A program made the position numbers and the translations under genes. A stretch of DNA of 64,000 nucleotides, from contig NZ_JAAHIH010000012.1 in assembly GCF_010671925.1 (NCBI RefSeq), positions 19,536 through 83,535 on the forward strand, given 5' to 3'. This stretch comes from Moorena sp. SIOASIH. GTDB taxonomy: Bacteria; Cyanobacteriota; Cyanobacteriia; Cyanobacteriales; Coleofasciculaceae. Positions 8,648 through 18,708 of the stretch are shown here, one piece after another (position 1 is the first letter of the stretch; each line of letters starts with the position of its first letter). The notes beneath the pieces are model-generated. The model was not told the origin of the DNA. It worked only from the letters and a program-made list of their open reading frames with translations, and did no database searches.

Positions 8648-9142
8648 ATACCAAGAATTGCCTGGGAATAGTTGTCCTATTACTTTACAGGTTAATATTA
8701 TAAATCCAGGTTTGCTGTTGTTAAGGCTCTAATATTCAACCATCAACCGTCTAACCGTCAACCGGCCAACCTTCAAACTCCTAACCTTCAACCTCCTAAC
8801 CTTCAACCTCCTAACCTTCAACCTCCTAACCTTCAACCTCCTAACCTTCAACCTCCTAACCGTCAACCTCCTAACCGTCAACCTCCTAACCGTCAACCTC
8901 CTAACCGTCAACCTCCTAACCTTCAACCTCCTAATCTTCAACCTTCTAACCTTCAACCTCCTAACCTTCAACCTCCTAACCTTCAACCTCCTAACCTTCA
9001 ACCGGCCAACCTTCAACCTCCTAACCGTCTAACCCTCTAACCTTCAACCTCCTAACCTTCAACCTCCTAACCTTCAACCTCCTAACCTTCAACCTCCTAA
9101 CCTTCAACCTCCTAACCTTCTAACCGTCTAACCTTCTAACCA
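8648..9142. repeat. 15-bp minisatellite (CTAACCTTCAACCTC)n
   Basis: From about 8740 to 9140 the sequence is an array of more than 25 near-identical 15-bp units with T/G variants (CTTCAAC versus CGTCAAC). It runs right up to the start codon of the glycosyltransferase at 9143. The minus-strand frame through it encodes only a monotonous basic KVRRL repeat and is not considered a gene. The first 90 bp after iscB hold no recognisable gene. Confidence 0.9.
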
Positions 9143-10342
9143 ATGACTGATGCGATGCTTAGCCTATGCATGATTGTTAAAGATGAGGAAGAATCGTTAC
9201 CACAATGTTTGAGTAGTGTCAAGGATGTAGTGGATGAGATGGTCATCCTAGACACAGGTTCAACGGATCGGACGATTGAGGTGGCGCAAAGCTATGGCGC
9301 TAGAGTTTATCAGTTTGAATGGTGTAATGATTTTGCAGCTGCTCGCAATCAGGCGTTGAGCTATGTGGAAGGGGAATGGGTGCTGGTGTTGGATGCTGAT
9401 GAAGTGTTGAAACCGGAAGTTGTACCGGAAATCAAGCAGGCTATCCAAAATAGTTCCTATCTAGTTATTAATCTAGTCCGGCAAGAAGTGGGTGCTACTC
9501 AATCTCCCTATTCTCTGGTGTCCCGTTTATTTCGCTATCACCCAGATATTCGCTTTTCTCGACCCTATCATGCTATGGTTGATGATACTGTAGCGCAAAT
9601 GTTGCAACGAGAACCCCAATGGCAGGTGGTGTCTCTTTCCCAGGTGGGAATCTTACACTACGGTTATAGCCGTGATGCGATCGCATCACGGAATAAGTTG
9701 ACTAGAGCCCTTACGGCGATGGAAGGCTATCTGGCTAGTCATCCGTTTGATGCTTATGTGTGTAGTAAACTCGGGGCGCTTTATATTCAAAATAATCAAG
9801 TAGACCAGGGTGTGGAGTTACTCAAGCGTGGTTTAACTAGCACTAAGCTAGAGCCAGCGGTATTATTTGAACTGCACTACCATCTGGGGAATGCTTATAC
9901 TCGCCAAGGAGAGCTTAATTCAGGAGCAATACATTATCAACAGGCGATTCAACAACCGATTTTGCCCCAGTTGAAATTAGGAGCTTACAATAACTTGGGC
10001 AGTTTGTTGTTACAAGCAGGGGAGTTGAATCACGCCAAAACTGCCTATGAAATGGCAGTAAAGATAGACCCAAGTTTTGCCCTTGGACATAATAATCTGG
10101 GCATGACTTGGAAGGCTTTGGGTCAAATGGAAAATGCGATCGCATCCTATCAGCAAGCGATTCAACTCAACCCAGAGTATGGAGAGGCTTATCAAAACTT
10201 GGGAGTGGTTTGGCTTAAATTGGGCAAGGTTGATCAGAGTTTATCGGCATTTAAAAAAGCGATCGCACTTCACGAAACCCATAACCCAGCTGAAGCTGAG
10301 CGTCTTCGTCAGGGACTTTACGCTATGGGATTTCAGGTTTAA
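9143..10342 (+). CDS. Family 2 glycosyltransferase with C-terminal TPR repeats
   Basis: A 399-residue protein. Residues 5-100 form a GT-A (GT2) domain: SLCMIVKDEEESLPQCL, then VILDTGSTDRT and the metal/nucleotide motif VLDADE near residue 90. From about residue 200 there are roughly five TPR units, such as YNNLGSLLLQAGELNHAKTAY, GHNNLGMTWKALGQMENAI and AYQNLGVVWLKLGKVDQSL. Such fusions are common in cyanobacteria and are presumed to glycosylate surface proteins or polysaccharides; acceptor and sugar are unknown. The start ATG follows a 400-bp minisatellite directly, without an obvious Shine-Dalgarno. HIP1 sites occur inside the gene. Confidence 0.88.
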   Translation: MTDAMLSLCMIVKDEEESLPQCLSSVKDVVDEMVILDTGSTDRTIEVAQSYGARVYQFEWCNDFAAARNQALSYVEGEWVLVLDADEVLKPEVVPEIKQAIQNSSYLVINLVRQEVGATQSPYSLVSRLFRYHPDIRFSRPYHAMVDDTVAQMLQREPQWQVVSLSQVGILHYGYSRDAIASRNKLTRALTAMEGYLASHPFDAYVCSKLGALYIQNNQVDQGVELLKRGLTSTKLEPAVLFELHYHLGNAYTRQGELNSGAIHYQQAIQQPILPQLKLGAYNNLGSLLLQAGELNHAKTAYEMAVKIDPSFALGHNNLGMTWKALGQMENAIASYQQAIQLNPEYGEAYQNLGVVWLKLGKVDQSLSAFKKAIALHETHNPAEAERLRQGLYAMGFQV

Positions 10343-10353
10343 TCTTATTAAGT

Positions 10354-10475
10354 ATTAGGGAACAGGGAACAGGGAACAGGGAACAGGGAACAGGGAACAG
10401 GGAACAGAGAAGTCGGAAGTGGGAAGAGGGAAAAAATCCTGTTTAGCTCATAGTTATGAAAAACGCTGTATAAGC
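10354..10475. repeat. Heptamer array (GGGAACA)n plus conserved tail
   Basis: Six to seven GGGAACA units are followed by GGGAAAAAATCCTG and a degenerate tail (TTAGCTCATAGTTATGAAAAACGCTGTATA). This is one copy of the composite repeat found throughout the window. The rest of the gap to 10662 holds short ACTCCCT heptamers and an AT-rich leader, with no gene. Confidence 0.7.
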
Positions 10476-10662
10476 CTGTCTTCATTTAAAAAGGGTCCCT
10501 TTAACCTTTAAGTCTATTCAAAAACTACTCCCTACTCCCTACTCCCTATTTTAATATTTAACTTAGCTTACTAGTTACTGAAGAAGCCGTAATTGTTAAT
10601 TTCAATTTTAAGGCATCCCTTAGAATTAAAATAAACAAACTCTCAAAATTTAGACAATTTTT

Positions 10663-11250
10663 ATGAATACTTCCAGCATCTCCTTACCCCCTACTCTAGA
10701 ATTAAAACTGGACTTAACCGACAAACAATTCTGGCAACTCTGTCACGACAACAGCGACTTAAGATTTGAGCGCACTGCTACTGGAGAATTAATTATTATG
10801 TCGCCTACAGGTAGCACCACAGGTGAACGAAATGCTGATTTAATCTATCAACTAAAAGCCTGGAGTCGCCAGAACAATCTGGGTAAAGTTTTTGACTCCA
10901 ACAGTGGGTTTACTCTTCCCAATGGTGCAAACCGCTCTCCTGATGCGTCTTGGGTTCAGCAAGAGCACTGGGATGCTTTAACCCCCGTTGAACAAGAAAG
11001 ATTTGCTCCCATATGTCCCGATTTCGTAGTGGAGTTAATGTCTCCTAGCGATTCCCTGGAGAAAACCCGTGCTAAAATGCGAGAATACATGGAAAACGGG
11101 GCAAGACTTGGCTGGTTGATTAACCGAAAACAGCGAAAAACCGAAACTTATCGTCCCCATCAAGATGTAGAAATTCTCAACAATCCTGATACTATTTCCG
11201 GGGAAGATGTCTTGCAAGGATTTGTGTTAGATCTGACAACAATTTGGTAA
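10663..11250 (+). CDS. Uma2 family (DUF820) putative endonuclease
   Basis: A 195-residue protein of the Uma2 family, which adopts a PD-(D/E)XK restriction-nuclease-like fold and is strongly expanded in cyanobacteria. Family features are ELIIMSPTGSTTGERNADL near residue 45, the Asp-bearing RSPDASWV near 86, CPDFVVELMSPSDSLEKTRAKM near 115-136 (candidate catalytic Asp, Glu and Lys) and GARLGWLINRKQRKTETYRP near 145. The physiological role is unknown. The AUG at 10663 fits the usual family N-terminus (LPPTLELKLDLTDKQFWQLC). A second, unrelated-looking member lies about 160 bp downstream on the opposite strand. Confidence 0.88.
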   Translation: MNTSSISLPPTLELKLDLTDKQFWQLCHDNSDLRFERTATGELIIMSPTGSTTGERNADLIYQLKAWSRQNNLGKVFDSNSGFTLPNGANRSPDASWVQQEHWDALTPVEQERFAPICPDFVVELMSPSDSLEKTRAKMREYMENGARLGWLINRKQRKTETYRPHQDVEILNNPDTISGEDVLQGFVLDLTTIW

Positions 11251-11413
11251 TTTGGAAATGGTATATTGGGTTTTTTGTCTTCAACCAATCATAAGCATTC
11301 AGGGGTCAGCATTCAGGGGTCAGCGGTCAGCCTAATGCTTAAAATAAACCCAGCGTAGCGTGCGCCGTTCCCGTAGCGTGTGCGTAGCGCATTAGCTGAA
11401 TGCTTACCTTTGG

Positions 11414-11980
11414 TTAATTCCCTGACATCTTCAGCCAACCAAAAATCCGATCTACTGTTAACTCTAGGTTAATATCCTCTAATACAGAAGGTTGATTGCT
11501 ACCTAGTAACAATTCTGGTTGTTGACCCGGTCGAAACACTAAAATAGATCTATCAGCAGGATCAATTAACCAACCTAGCTGACAAGCATGTTGTAAGCAA
11601 TAGAGAATATTGCCAATTACCCGATTTGAACTCTGTTCTGGAGAAAGGATTTCAATTATCCAATCTGGGTACAATAAAAAATCATTGGGAACTTCCCCAT
11701 CGGCATCAAAGGGAATTCGTGACCATTTGAAAACCGCTATATCAGGTACAATAGAGCGTATGCCAAAACTACAGCGCAACTCTGGGAAGGCATAAGCAAT
11801 TTTCTGGCTTTCTGTGTTTTCGTTGATACTGTTGCATAGCCTCAGCTGCAATCGACTATGCTTTCCTTTCGGCATTGGCTTCTGGACAATCTCGCCGTTG
11901 ATGTATTCCCTGGCTGGCTTTGTTTCTGGGAGCTTCAGAAATTCTTCCAGGCTATGTGCTGGGGTGATTGTGACAGTCAT
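11414..11980 (-). CDS. Uma2 family (DUF820) putative endonuclease
   Basis: A 188-residue Uma2 protein, convergent with the Uma2 gene at 10663. The N-terminus (TPAHSLEEFLKLPETKPAREY) and the YINGEIVQKPMPKGKHSRLQ segment are typical. The nuclease-like core includes VPDIAVFKW, YPDWIIEILSPEQSSNRV and CQLGWLIDPADRSILVFRPG. The usual Lys/Arg after the SPE motif is shifted (SSNRVIGNI), so catalytic competence is uncertain. Short GGGGTCAGC repeats and a GCGTAGCGT cluster (11352-11390) separate the two Uma2 genes. Confidence 0.87.
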   Translation of the reverse strand: MTVTITPAHSLEEFLKLPETKPAREYINGEIVQKPMPKGKHSRLQLRLCNSINENTESQKIAYAFPELRCSFGIRSIVPDIAVFKWSRIPFDADGEVPNDFLLYPDWIIEILSPEQSSNRVIGNILYCLQHACQLGWLIDPADRSILVFRPGQQPELLLGSNQPSVLEDINLELTVDRIFGWLKMSGN

Positions 11981-12793
11981 GGCTCCTGAATTTTTGGGGA
12001 AATCTTTCTTTAGTTTACCAGTATAGCATTTCTATTTGAATTGTTAACATACTTCCTTAAGGAAAGGCAAGAGGAATCCCCCCTAACCCCCCTTAGTAAG
12101 CAGGGTTGTTTCATTCTTTGGAATAAATTGTCAGGTCAATCGGTTGAAAGGGAGGTGGGGTGCTGGGGAGAGGGTTTTTTTAAGGTTAAAAATACCTATC
12201 ACATTTTAGTCGGACGCAAGAAACAGCCCTGGAGTTAGGGGGGATTCCTGTTCCCTAAAATCCCAAAATTGTGTACCTCACCAAATTGAAAACCGCTATA
12301 CAAGTAATCAAACCTATTGTGAATGACTCGATGCTGCTGGCTTTGGCAGTGTTACGATCCCTGAAATCTGTGAAGATGCCCCAGATAACTGATGGTATCT
12401 AGTTTATGGGCGTTACTTAGGTAACTGTGATTCCTTAATTTTAACTAAAACTTGAACAAGTTTAGTCTTAACTTTACGAATACTTTAAATAAAAGTATTT
12501 TTCTTTAAAAAAAGAATTGATAAATTGATAAATAGTCAAGTCAAGCAAAATATAAAAATTGTCAGGGTAAAAAAATAAGACACCTTAAGGTATTTTAATT
12601 TTTCATGAATACTCCAAAATTTAAACGTTGATTTAAATGGAAAGTTACCAAAACTTTATCGGTTTTACGAGTCTGAATTAGGGTGTATCAACTGGTGTAT
12701 CAACTTATGATGCCTTGAGGTGAGCTTAGTCGAAATTTGTTTGTCTGCAATGACCTTCTTGTGTCAATCATGTAATCTACCAAAGACAATCTG
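11981..12793. other. Gene-poor region upstream of the RTX gene
   Basis: No convincing gene. It contains a CCCCCCTAACCCCCCTT segment typical of cyanobacterial MITE-like hairpins, and the tail motif TGTGTACCTCACCAAATT (12271-12301) next to TTCCTGTTCCC heptamers. AT-rich DNA with an 'AAAAAAGAATTGATAAATTGATAA' type composition follows towards the RTX start. A 65-codon frame at 12041-12238 crosses the repeat material and is not supported. Confidence 0.5.
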
Positions 12794-13897
12794 ATGACTA
12801 CTATTTTTGGATTTGAGACTGGCGACTTCACAAATTGGAACACTATCGGCGATGCCAGCATTGAGACAGCGGCATTTGGCAGTATCCCTTCTCAGGGAAA
12901 ATTTCAGGCTTTGATTACTAATGATATCGGTTCTGTAAGTGATAGCGAAATTGAAAATTTCTTGGGGTTGAACCCAGCAACTATCGATGGTTTTGGCAAT
13001 GGAGATGCCAAAGAAGGATCGGCTCTCACGCTAAAACCTATTACAGTCAAGGCTGGGGATGTTTTGAGCTTCGACTTTAACTTCCTCACTGATGAGCTTA
13101 CTCCTGACTCCACCTTCAAGGATTTTGCCTTTGTCTCCATCACCCCAAACGTTTTATCTAACCTCGCAGATACAAATAGTTCATTTCTCCTGTCTCCTAC
13201 AGGATTTCGTGAGGAAACAGACTACAATACCTTTACCTACAAATTCCCAACTGGTGGCACTTATCTAGTAGGTATGGCAGTGGTGGATGTAGAAGATGAG
13301 TTATTGGAATCCGCGCTACTAGTGGATAACTTAAGAGTTGTGCCGAAAGATGAAGTAATTTTAGGCACAAGCAACGGTGAAACTCTTTTCGGTACTGCTG
13401 ATAATGACACAATCTACGGTCAGGGTGGTAATGACAGAATTTTTGGCAGTGAGGGAGTAAACATTCTCTATGGTGGTGCTGGGAATGACTTGATTTTCGG
13501 TGGTTCCAACCCTGACACCATTTATGGCGGCACTGGTAATGACCAGATCTTCTCCTCCGAAGGCAATAACACAGTCTATGGGGGTATCGGTAATGACCTC
13601 ATAGACACTGGCACTGGTAATGATTTAGTTGTTGGTGGCTTTGGCAACGATACGATCATGCTTGGGGGTGGTCAGGATATTGTTGTCCTAGAAGCACGCA
13701 AAGGAACTGATACTATCATTAACTTTGAGGCTGGTAAGACGTCGCTAGGTCTGTCTGGTGCCTTGACTTTCAGTAACTTGACCTTTAACCAAAGTGCTGA
13801 TGGTGTGGAAATCTCTGCTAACGGTGAAGTCTTAGCAGTTGTCAATAATGCACAAGTTAGCAGTATTGCCAGCGCTAGCAACTTTCTGACAATTTAG
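12794..13897 (+). CDS. RTX-type calcium-binding repeat protein
   Basis: A 367-residue protein. Residues 1-180 form a beta-rich domain (FGFETGDFTNWNTIGDA, then LSFDFNFLTDE, TYLVGMAVVDVEDE and ALLVDNLRV) resembling extracellular lectin-like or choice-of-anchor modules. Residues 190-310 carry RTX nonapeptides (GGNDRIFGS, GGAGNDLIFGG, GGTGNDQIFSS, GGIGNDLIDTG, GGFGNDTIML), which form a calcium-loaded beta-roll. There is no N-terminal signal peptide, consistent with type I secretion by a C-terminal signal. No transporter genes are adjacent. A role at the cell surface or in the sheath is plausible but not shown. Confidence 0.85.
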   Translation: MTTIFGFETGDFTNWNTIGDASIETAAFGSIPSQGKFQALITNDIGSVSDSEIENFLGLNPATIDGFGNGDAKEGSALTLKPITVKAGDVLSFDFNFLTDELTPDSTFKDFAFVSITPNVLSNLADTNSSFLLSPTGFREETDYNTFTYKFPTGGTYLVGMAVVDVEDELLESALLVDNLRVVPKDEVILGTSNGETLFGTADNDTIYGQGGNDRIFGSEGVNILYGGAGNDLIFGGSNPDTIYGGTGNDQIFSSEGNNTVYGGIGNDLIDTGTGNDLVVGGFGNDTIMLGGGQDIVVLEARKGTDTIINFEAGKTSLGLSGALTFSNLTFNQSADGVEISANGEVLAVVNNAQVSSIASASNFLTI

Positions 13898-13975
13898 TTA
13901 TCTGAGTGTAGTTCTGAGTAAACCTGTTTTTTCCCTAGGGTTTGTAACTCAGCATTTACGCAATAACTATACTTT

Positions 13976-14003
13976 TAGGGGCGCACGTCGTACGCCCCTA
14001 CTA
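13976..14003. terminator. Inverted repeat after the RTX gene
   Basis: TAGGGGCG-CACGTCGTA-CGCCCCTA forms a hairpin with an 8-bp GC-rich arm about 80 bp beyond the RTX stop. There is no clear U-tract, so terminator function is tentative; it may be a dispersed palindromic repeat. Confidence 0.4.
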
Positions 14004-14165
14004 CTGATGCTAACTACATAAGGGCGTTTGAGGTAGAGTTTGGCGACAGTCGCTGTAACTCTGCTTTTTCTGTGAAAACCATCATAACCAGGTATAGAAT
14101 CTCAAGAGGTACACTGGGGGAATTGGTAGTTAAAGATTATGGTTTTGATTAGTAATCAGTTCCCT

Positions 14166-16328
14166 ATGTCTACATTTTTATTAGAAGTCGGTACAGAAGA
14201 ATTACCTGCAGATTTTGTGGATAGTGCGATTGCACAGTGGCAATCGAGAATTCCCCAAACCCTAGATGAGTACTTTCTTACTCCAGAAGGAATTGAGATT
14301 TACGGCACCCCTCGCCGCTTAGCAGTTATCATCAAAGGATTACCTGGAAAGCAACCCGACCGAGAAGAAGAGGTTAAAGGACCACCAGCTAAGGCAGCGT
14401 TTAAGGATGGCGAACCTACTAAAGCAGCACTTGGGTTTGCCCGTAAACAAGGGGTAGAGGTAGATAATCTATTCCTCAGAGATACGGATAAAGGAGAATT
14501 TGTCTTTGTTCAAAAACAGATATCTGGTCGCCCCGCTACGGAAATTCTAACGGAACTGATTCCCCAATGGATATTTGGATTGGAAGGAAGACGGTTCATG
14601 CGCTGGGCGAATGGAGATTTAAAGTTTCCCCGTCCGATTCGCTGGCTAGTCACACTTTTAGATGATGTAGTGCTACCGGTAGAGTTAGATAATAATGCCG
14701 AGATTATAAAAAGCGATCGCATTTCCAGTGGTCATCGGATCTTGTCTCCCAAACCAATAGAGATTCCCCAAGCAACAGATTATCAGTCCTGTTTGCGCAA
14801 TGCTTATGTAGAGGTCAACCCTGAAACACGTCGCGAGACAATCAAATCACAAGTGGAGTCAGCCGCTAAACAGTTAGGTGGTTATACCCCTCTGTACCCT
14901 GAGTTATGGGAAGAAGTCACTAATTTAGTGGAATGGCCGACAGCAGTAGTGGGTAAATTTTCCTCAGACTTCTTGAATTTACCTCAAGAAGTGGTCACCA
15001 CAGAGATGGTGTCTCACCAGCGCTACTTCCCAGTATTCAAAACCGAAGCAGCTACTGAACTTATCCCCTATTTTATTACTATTGGTAACGGTGACCCCGC
15101 CAAATCCGAAATTATTGCTACTGGTAACGAGCGGGTAATCCGAGCGAGGTTAGCCGATGGGCAGTTTTTCTACAAAACCGATATCGACTCACCCTTGGAA
15201 AGCTATTTACCCCAACTGGAAAAGGTCACTTTTCAGGAAGATTTAGGTTCAGTACGCCAAAAGGTCGGTAGAATAGAGAAGATTGCTAGTCAAATTACTG
15301 ACCAGTTACGTCAACACTCTCCTAATCTAATTTCACCAGAGGCGATTACTCAGATTCAAAGGGCGGCCTTACTGTGTAAAGCCGACTTGGTTACCCAGAT
15401 GGTGTATGAATTTCCTGAATTACAAGGGGTAATGGGACAAAAGTATGCCGTTGCTAGTGGGGAATCTGAGCAAGTCGCAACAGCAATTTTTGAGCATTAT
15501 TTACCCAGAGGTGCAGGAGATTCTCTACCTCAAACCATTACTGGGCAAGTGGTAGCATTAGCAGACAGGCTAGATACCTTAGTCAGCATCTTTGGCTTAG
15601 GAATGTTACCGACAGGCTCTTCTGACCCCTTTGCTCTACGTCGTGCTGCTAATGGGATTATCAACATTACCTGGGATGCCAACTTACCGATTAATCTCCA
15701 ACAGTTGCTACAAGATATTGCTGCGGATTTTGTAGCTGCTTATCCAGACAAGAACTCACCAATAGAGTCATTACAGGAATTTTTCTTACAACGGATTCGG
15801 ACTCTGCTCCAAGAAGAAAATAAAATTGACTATGATTTAGTGAATGCTGTGTTAGGAGAAGATGATACCGAGTATCAAAACAGGGCATTAATTGATGTGT
15901 TAGATGTACGCGATCGCGCTTTGTTTCTTCAGTCTATCCGAGATAATGGTACCCTGGATAAAATCTATGAAACTGTCAACCGTTCAGCTCGTTTAGCTAA
16001 ACAAGGGGATTTAGATACCAAACAGTTACAACCAACAACAGTAGTGACTCCGGAATACTTCCAGAAATCTTGTGAACAAGCATTTTATGATGCCCTAGTG
16101 GAATTAGTGCCGAAAATTAAAGCTTCTCAGGAAGAGCGAGATTATCAGAAATTAGTGGAAGCACTAGAGCAGATTGCTCCTACGGTTAGCACTTTCTTTG
16201 ATGGTGACCAGAGTGTATTGGTGATGGATCCTGACCCCAATATTCGCAGTAATCGGTTGAATTTGTTGGGATTGTTGCGGAATCATGCTCGTGTGCTAGC
16301 AGATTTTGGAGCAATTGTCAAGAGTTAG
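14166..16328 (+). CDS. glyS: Glycyl-tRNA synthetase beta subunit
   Basis: Beta chain of the tetrameric (alpha2beta2) glycyl-tRNA synthetase, responsible for tRNA-Gly binding. From the ATG at 14166 (MSTFLLEVGTEELPADF) it is 720 residues, the normal size. An upstream ATG at 14139 would add nine residues and is less likely. Recognisable segments include YGTPRRLAV near residue 45, the GLEGRRFMRWANGDLKFPRPIRWL block near 140-165, VVTTEMVSHQRYFPVF near 278, the HD-like region ALLCKADLVTQMVYEFPELQGVMG near 400, and DPFALRRAANGI near 490. The glyQ alpha subunit is not in the window, as expected for dispersed cyanobacterial genes. Confidence 0.96.
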   Translation: MSTFLLEVGTEELPADFVDSAIAQWQSRIPQTLDEYFLTPEGIEIYGTPRRLAVIIKGLPGKQPDREEEVKGPPAKAAFKDGEPTKAALGFARKQGVEVDNLFLRDTDKGEFVFVQKQISGRPATEILTELIPQWIFGLEGRRFMRWANGDLKFPRPIRWLVTLLDDVVLPVELDNNAEIIKSDRISSGHRILSPKPIEIPQATDYQSCLRNAYVEVNPETRRETIKSQVESAAKQLGGYTPLYPELWEEVTNLVEWPTAVVGKFSSDFLNLPQEVVTTEMVSHQRYFPVFKTEAATELIPYFITIGNGDPAKSEIIATGNERVIRARLADGQFFYKTDIDSPLESYLPQLEKVTFQEDLGSVRQKVGRIEKIASQITDQLRQHSPNLISPEAITQIQRAALLCKADLVTQMVYEFPELQGVMGQKYAVASGESEQVATAIFEHYLPRGAGDSLPQTITGQVVALADRLDTLVSIFGLGMLPTGSSDPFALRRAANGIINITWDANLPINLQQLLQDIAADFVAAYPDKNSPIESLQEFFLQRIRTLLQEENKIDYDLVNAVLGEDDTEYQNRALIDVLDVRDRALFLQSIRDNGTLDKIYETVNRSARLAKQGDLDTKQLQPTTVVTPEYFQKSCEQAFYDALVELVPKIKASQEERDYQKLVEALEQIAPTVSTFFDGDQSVLVMDPDPNIRSNRLNLLGLLRNHARVLADFGAIVKS

Positions 16329-16365
16329 GGTTTGGTTTGTAAGCATATGCGCTACGCGCACGCTA

Positions 16366-16605
<240 letters not shown>

Positions 16606-16701
16606 CTTTGGGGGATTGATAGTAAAAGCTGTATCTGCGGTTTTATTAAAATTGTGGTCAAATTGAAACTGACCCACTCTTGATCTAGCCTCAGCACTGC
16701 C

Positions 16702-17226
16702 ATGGAAATTCTAGAAACCGTAACGTTTGATGATGCGATCGCATTCACCGAATCGATAATGACCAAAATGGCAACAGGGGAACTAACATCGCCAGAAATT
16801 ACCGATGCGATCGCATCCTTAGTCAAAACCAAAAATGGAGCAAGAGGCTTCTTTGTAACCTACCTTACCAGTGAAAGCACCTTAGCCGACAATCCTTCAC
16901 CAGAGGTGATCACAGCTCTAGAGTCATCCCCCGATATCGTAGCCGAACTGTTAGTCAAAAATTTAGCGATGTCAGCGGCAATGGGATTGAACCATCGCCG
17001 CAATGGCAAAGAAGAGATGGCTCAAGGATCAGACCGAGTGCGATCGCGTAGTGCTAATCTCATTAAACAACTAAATATGCCAAGCCTGTTTGAAATTGCC
17101 CAACAGTTAAGGGAAAGCGCCCTTACCGGAGTTGGCAACTACCAAGAATTTCTCCAGCGCTGGAAATACGATTCTGAGCAAAAACAGGTCATCCATCAAG
17201 CTTTATGTGAAATTCTTGACCAATAA
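16702..17226 (+). CDS. Conserved hypothetical protein (174 aa)
   Basis: I do not recognise a characterised family. The 174-residue product is soluble, acidic at the N-terminus and mostly helical in appearance. A segment around residues 40-80 (DAIASLVKTKNGARGFFVTYLTSE) and a C-terminal half (ANLIKQLNMPSLFEIAQQLRES, NYQEFLQRWKYD) look conserved rather than random. Three HIP1-type sites (GCGATCGCA) lie within the frame and are translated as DAIA, typical of genuine cyanobacterial genes. The ATG at 16702 follows a repeat block. It could be a cyanobacteria-specific regulator, but no function is claimed. Confidence 0.7.
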   Translation: MEILETVTFDDAIAFTESIMTKMATGELTSPEITDAIASLVKTKNGARGFFVTYLTSESTLADNPSPEVITALESSPDIVAELLVKNLAMSAAMGLNHRRNGKEEMAQGSDRVRSRSANLIKQLNMPSLFEIAQQLRESALTGVGNYQEFLQRWKYDSEQKQVIHQALCEILDQ

Positions 17227-17505
17227 CCAATACATTTTCAGCAACGTTTGAGCAACATGGCTTATCCTATTGCCTCTTGCCTATTGCCTCTTGCCTTTCC
17301 CTGACAGAAAAATCGGGGAGTGTGAGGGGTAAGGCGCAAGCCCCTAGCTTTAGATATGGGGTTAGCCTTACCCCTCACATAAACGAACTGAGCAACGCGA
17401 ATCCTTTTGGGAAAAACTTTCAATTCAATCAGGAACTTTGGATGGATTTAAAATTGTAGTCTACAATAGAAAGCAGATCGAAAAAAAAAGGAGGTGATTA
17501 AAAGA

Positions 17506-18708
17506 GTGCTTGTAATGGAGTTCAAGGCCGTAACTAATAAAGCCCAAAAATTAGCGATAGACGAGGCGATCCGGACATCACGATTTGTCCGAAACAAAGT
17601 ATTACGCTACTGGATGGACAATAAAGGAGTCGGCAAGAAAGAGCTTTACCGTTACAACACTGATTTAAGAGCTGAGTTCAAGTTTGTCGAGGATTTAAAC
17701 AGTCATGCTTGTCAAGCGTCTGTTGAAAACGTAGAGCGAGCAATTCATAGCTTTTATGATAACTGTAAAAAGAAAATCCCTGGGAATAAAGGTTACCCTA
17801 GATTCAAGAAATCTTCTCGCTCGGTGGAATACAAGACTAGTGGATGGAAGTTATGTCCAGACAAAAAGTCAGTCAACTTTACCGACAAAAAAGGAATTGG
17901 GAAGCTCAAGCTCAAAGGAACATGGGACTTATGGCGTTTTGATGTAAAACTAATTAAAAGGGTTCGCATAGTAAGTCGGGCGGATGGATACTATGTTCAG
18001 TTCTGTGTAAAAGTAGATAATTCTGAAACTGTTGAGACAACAGGTAAGATTATTGGTCTAGACGTTGGACTAAAAGATTTCTATACTGATTCCAATGGAT
18101 ATCGGGAACCATCACCTCGGTTTTATCGAAAAGGCGAAAAGCGTCTAAAGTTCTATCAACGTCGGGTTTCTCGAAAAAAGAAAGGCTCTGCTAACCGAAA
18201 GAAAGCCATTAATAGGCTAGGCAGGACTCACCTTAAAGTAAGTAGGCAACGTCAAGAACATGCCAAGAGACTGGCACGTTGCGTAATCCGGTCTAACGAT
18301 CTGGTCGCCTATGAAGATTTGAGGATTAAAAACTTAATTAAAAACCACTGTCTGGCCAAGTCTATTAATGATGCAGGTTGGTACCAGTTTCGTGAATGGT
18401 TGGAATATTTTGGTCAAAAGTTTGGCAGGATAACTGTTGCAGTGAATCCTGCCTACACAAGCCAAAACTGTTCCAACTGTGGTGAAGTAGTCAAAAAGTC
18501 ATTATCAACTCGAACACACTCCTGCAAATGTGGGTGTCAGTTAGACCGCGACCACAACGCCGCCAAAAATATTCTCACAAAAGCCTTAAGTACGGTGGGG
18601 CACACCGGAACTATTTTAAACGCTTGGGGAGAGGATACCTCTACTCTTCTTGGTTCCGGCCTGGAAGAGCAAGTAACCTCGTTGAACCAAGAATCCCCCG
18701 ATTTCTAA
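17506..18708 (+). CDS. tnpB: TnpB RNA-guided endonuclease
   Basis: TnpB of the IS200/IS605 superfamily, the ancestor of Cas12. It uses a guide RNA made from the element's 3' end to cut DNA. The split RuvC domain is complete: IIGLDVGLKDF (Asp), VAYEDLRIKNL (Glu) and LDRDHNAAKNIL (Asp). The zinc ribbon is CSNCG ... CKCGC. The GTG at 17506 is chosen as start because AAGGAGGTG lies 9-10 bp upstream; the in-frame GTG at 17494 overlaps that Shine-Dalgarno. It appears intact at 400 residues. The guide RNA would come from about 18600-18722. Confidence 0.92.
   Translation: MLVMEFKAVTNKAQKLAIDEAIRTSRFVRNKVLRYWMDNKGVGKKELYRYNTDLRAEFKFVEDLNSHACQASVENVERAIHSFYDNCKKKIPGNKGYPRFKKSSRSVEYKTSGWKLCPDKKSVNFTDKKGIGKLKLKGTWDLWRFDVKLIKRVRIVSRADGYYVQFCVKVDNSETVETTGKIIGLDVGLKDFYTDSNGYREPSPRFYRKGEKRLKFYQRRVSRKKKGSANRKKAINRLGRTHLKVSRQRQEHAKRLARCVIRSNDLVAYEDLRIKNLIKNHCLAKSINDAGWYQFREWLEYFGQKFGRITVAVNPAYTSQNCSNCGEVVKKSLSTRTHSCKCGCQLDRDHNAAKNILTKALSTVGHTGTILNAWGEDTSTLLGSGLEEQVTSLNQESPDF

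Noticed and set aside
8729..9016. 95-residue basic protein on the minus strand
   Set aside because: Pure translation of the 15-bp minisatellite (KVRRL repeats).
12041..12238. 65-codon ORF upstream of the RTX gene
   Set aside because: It crosses CCCCCCTAACCCC repeat sequence and has no recognisable protein features.
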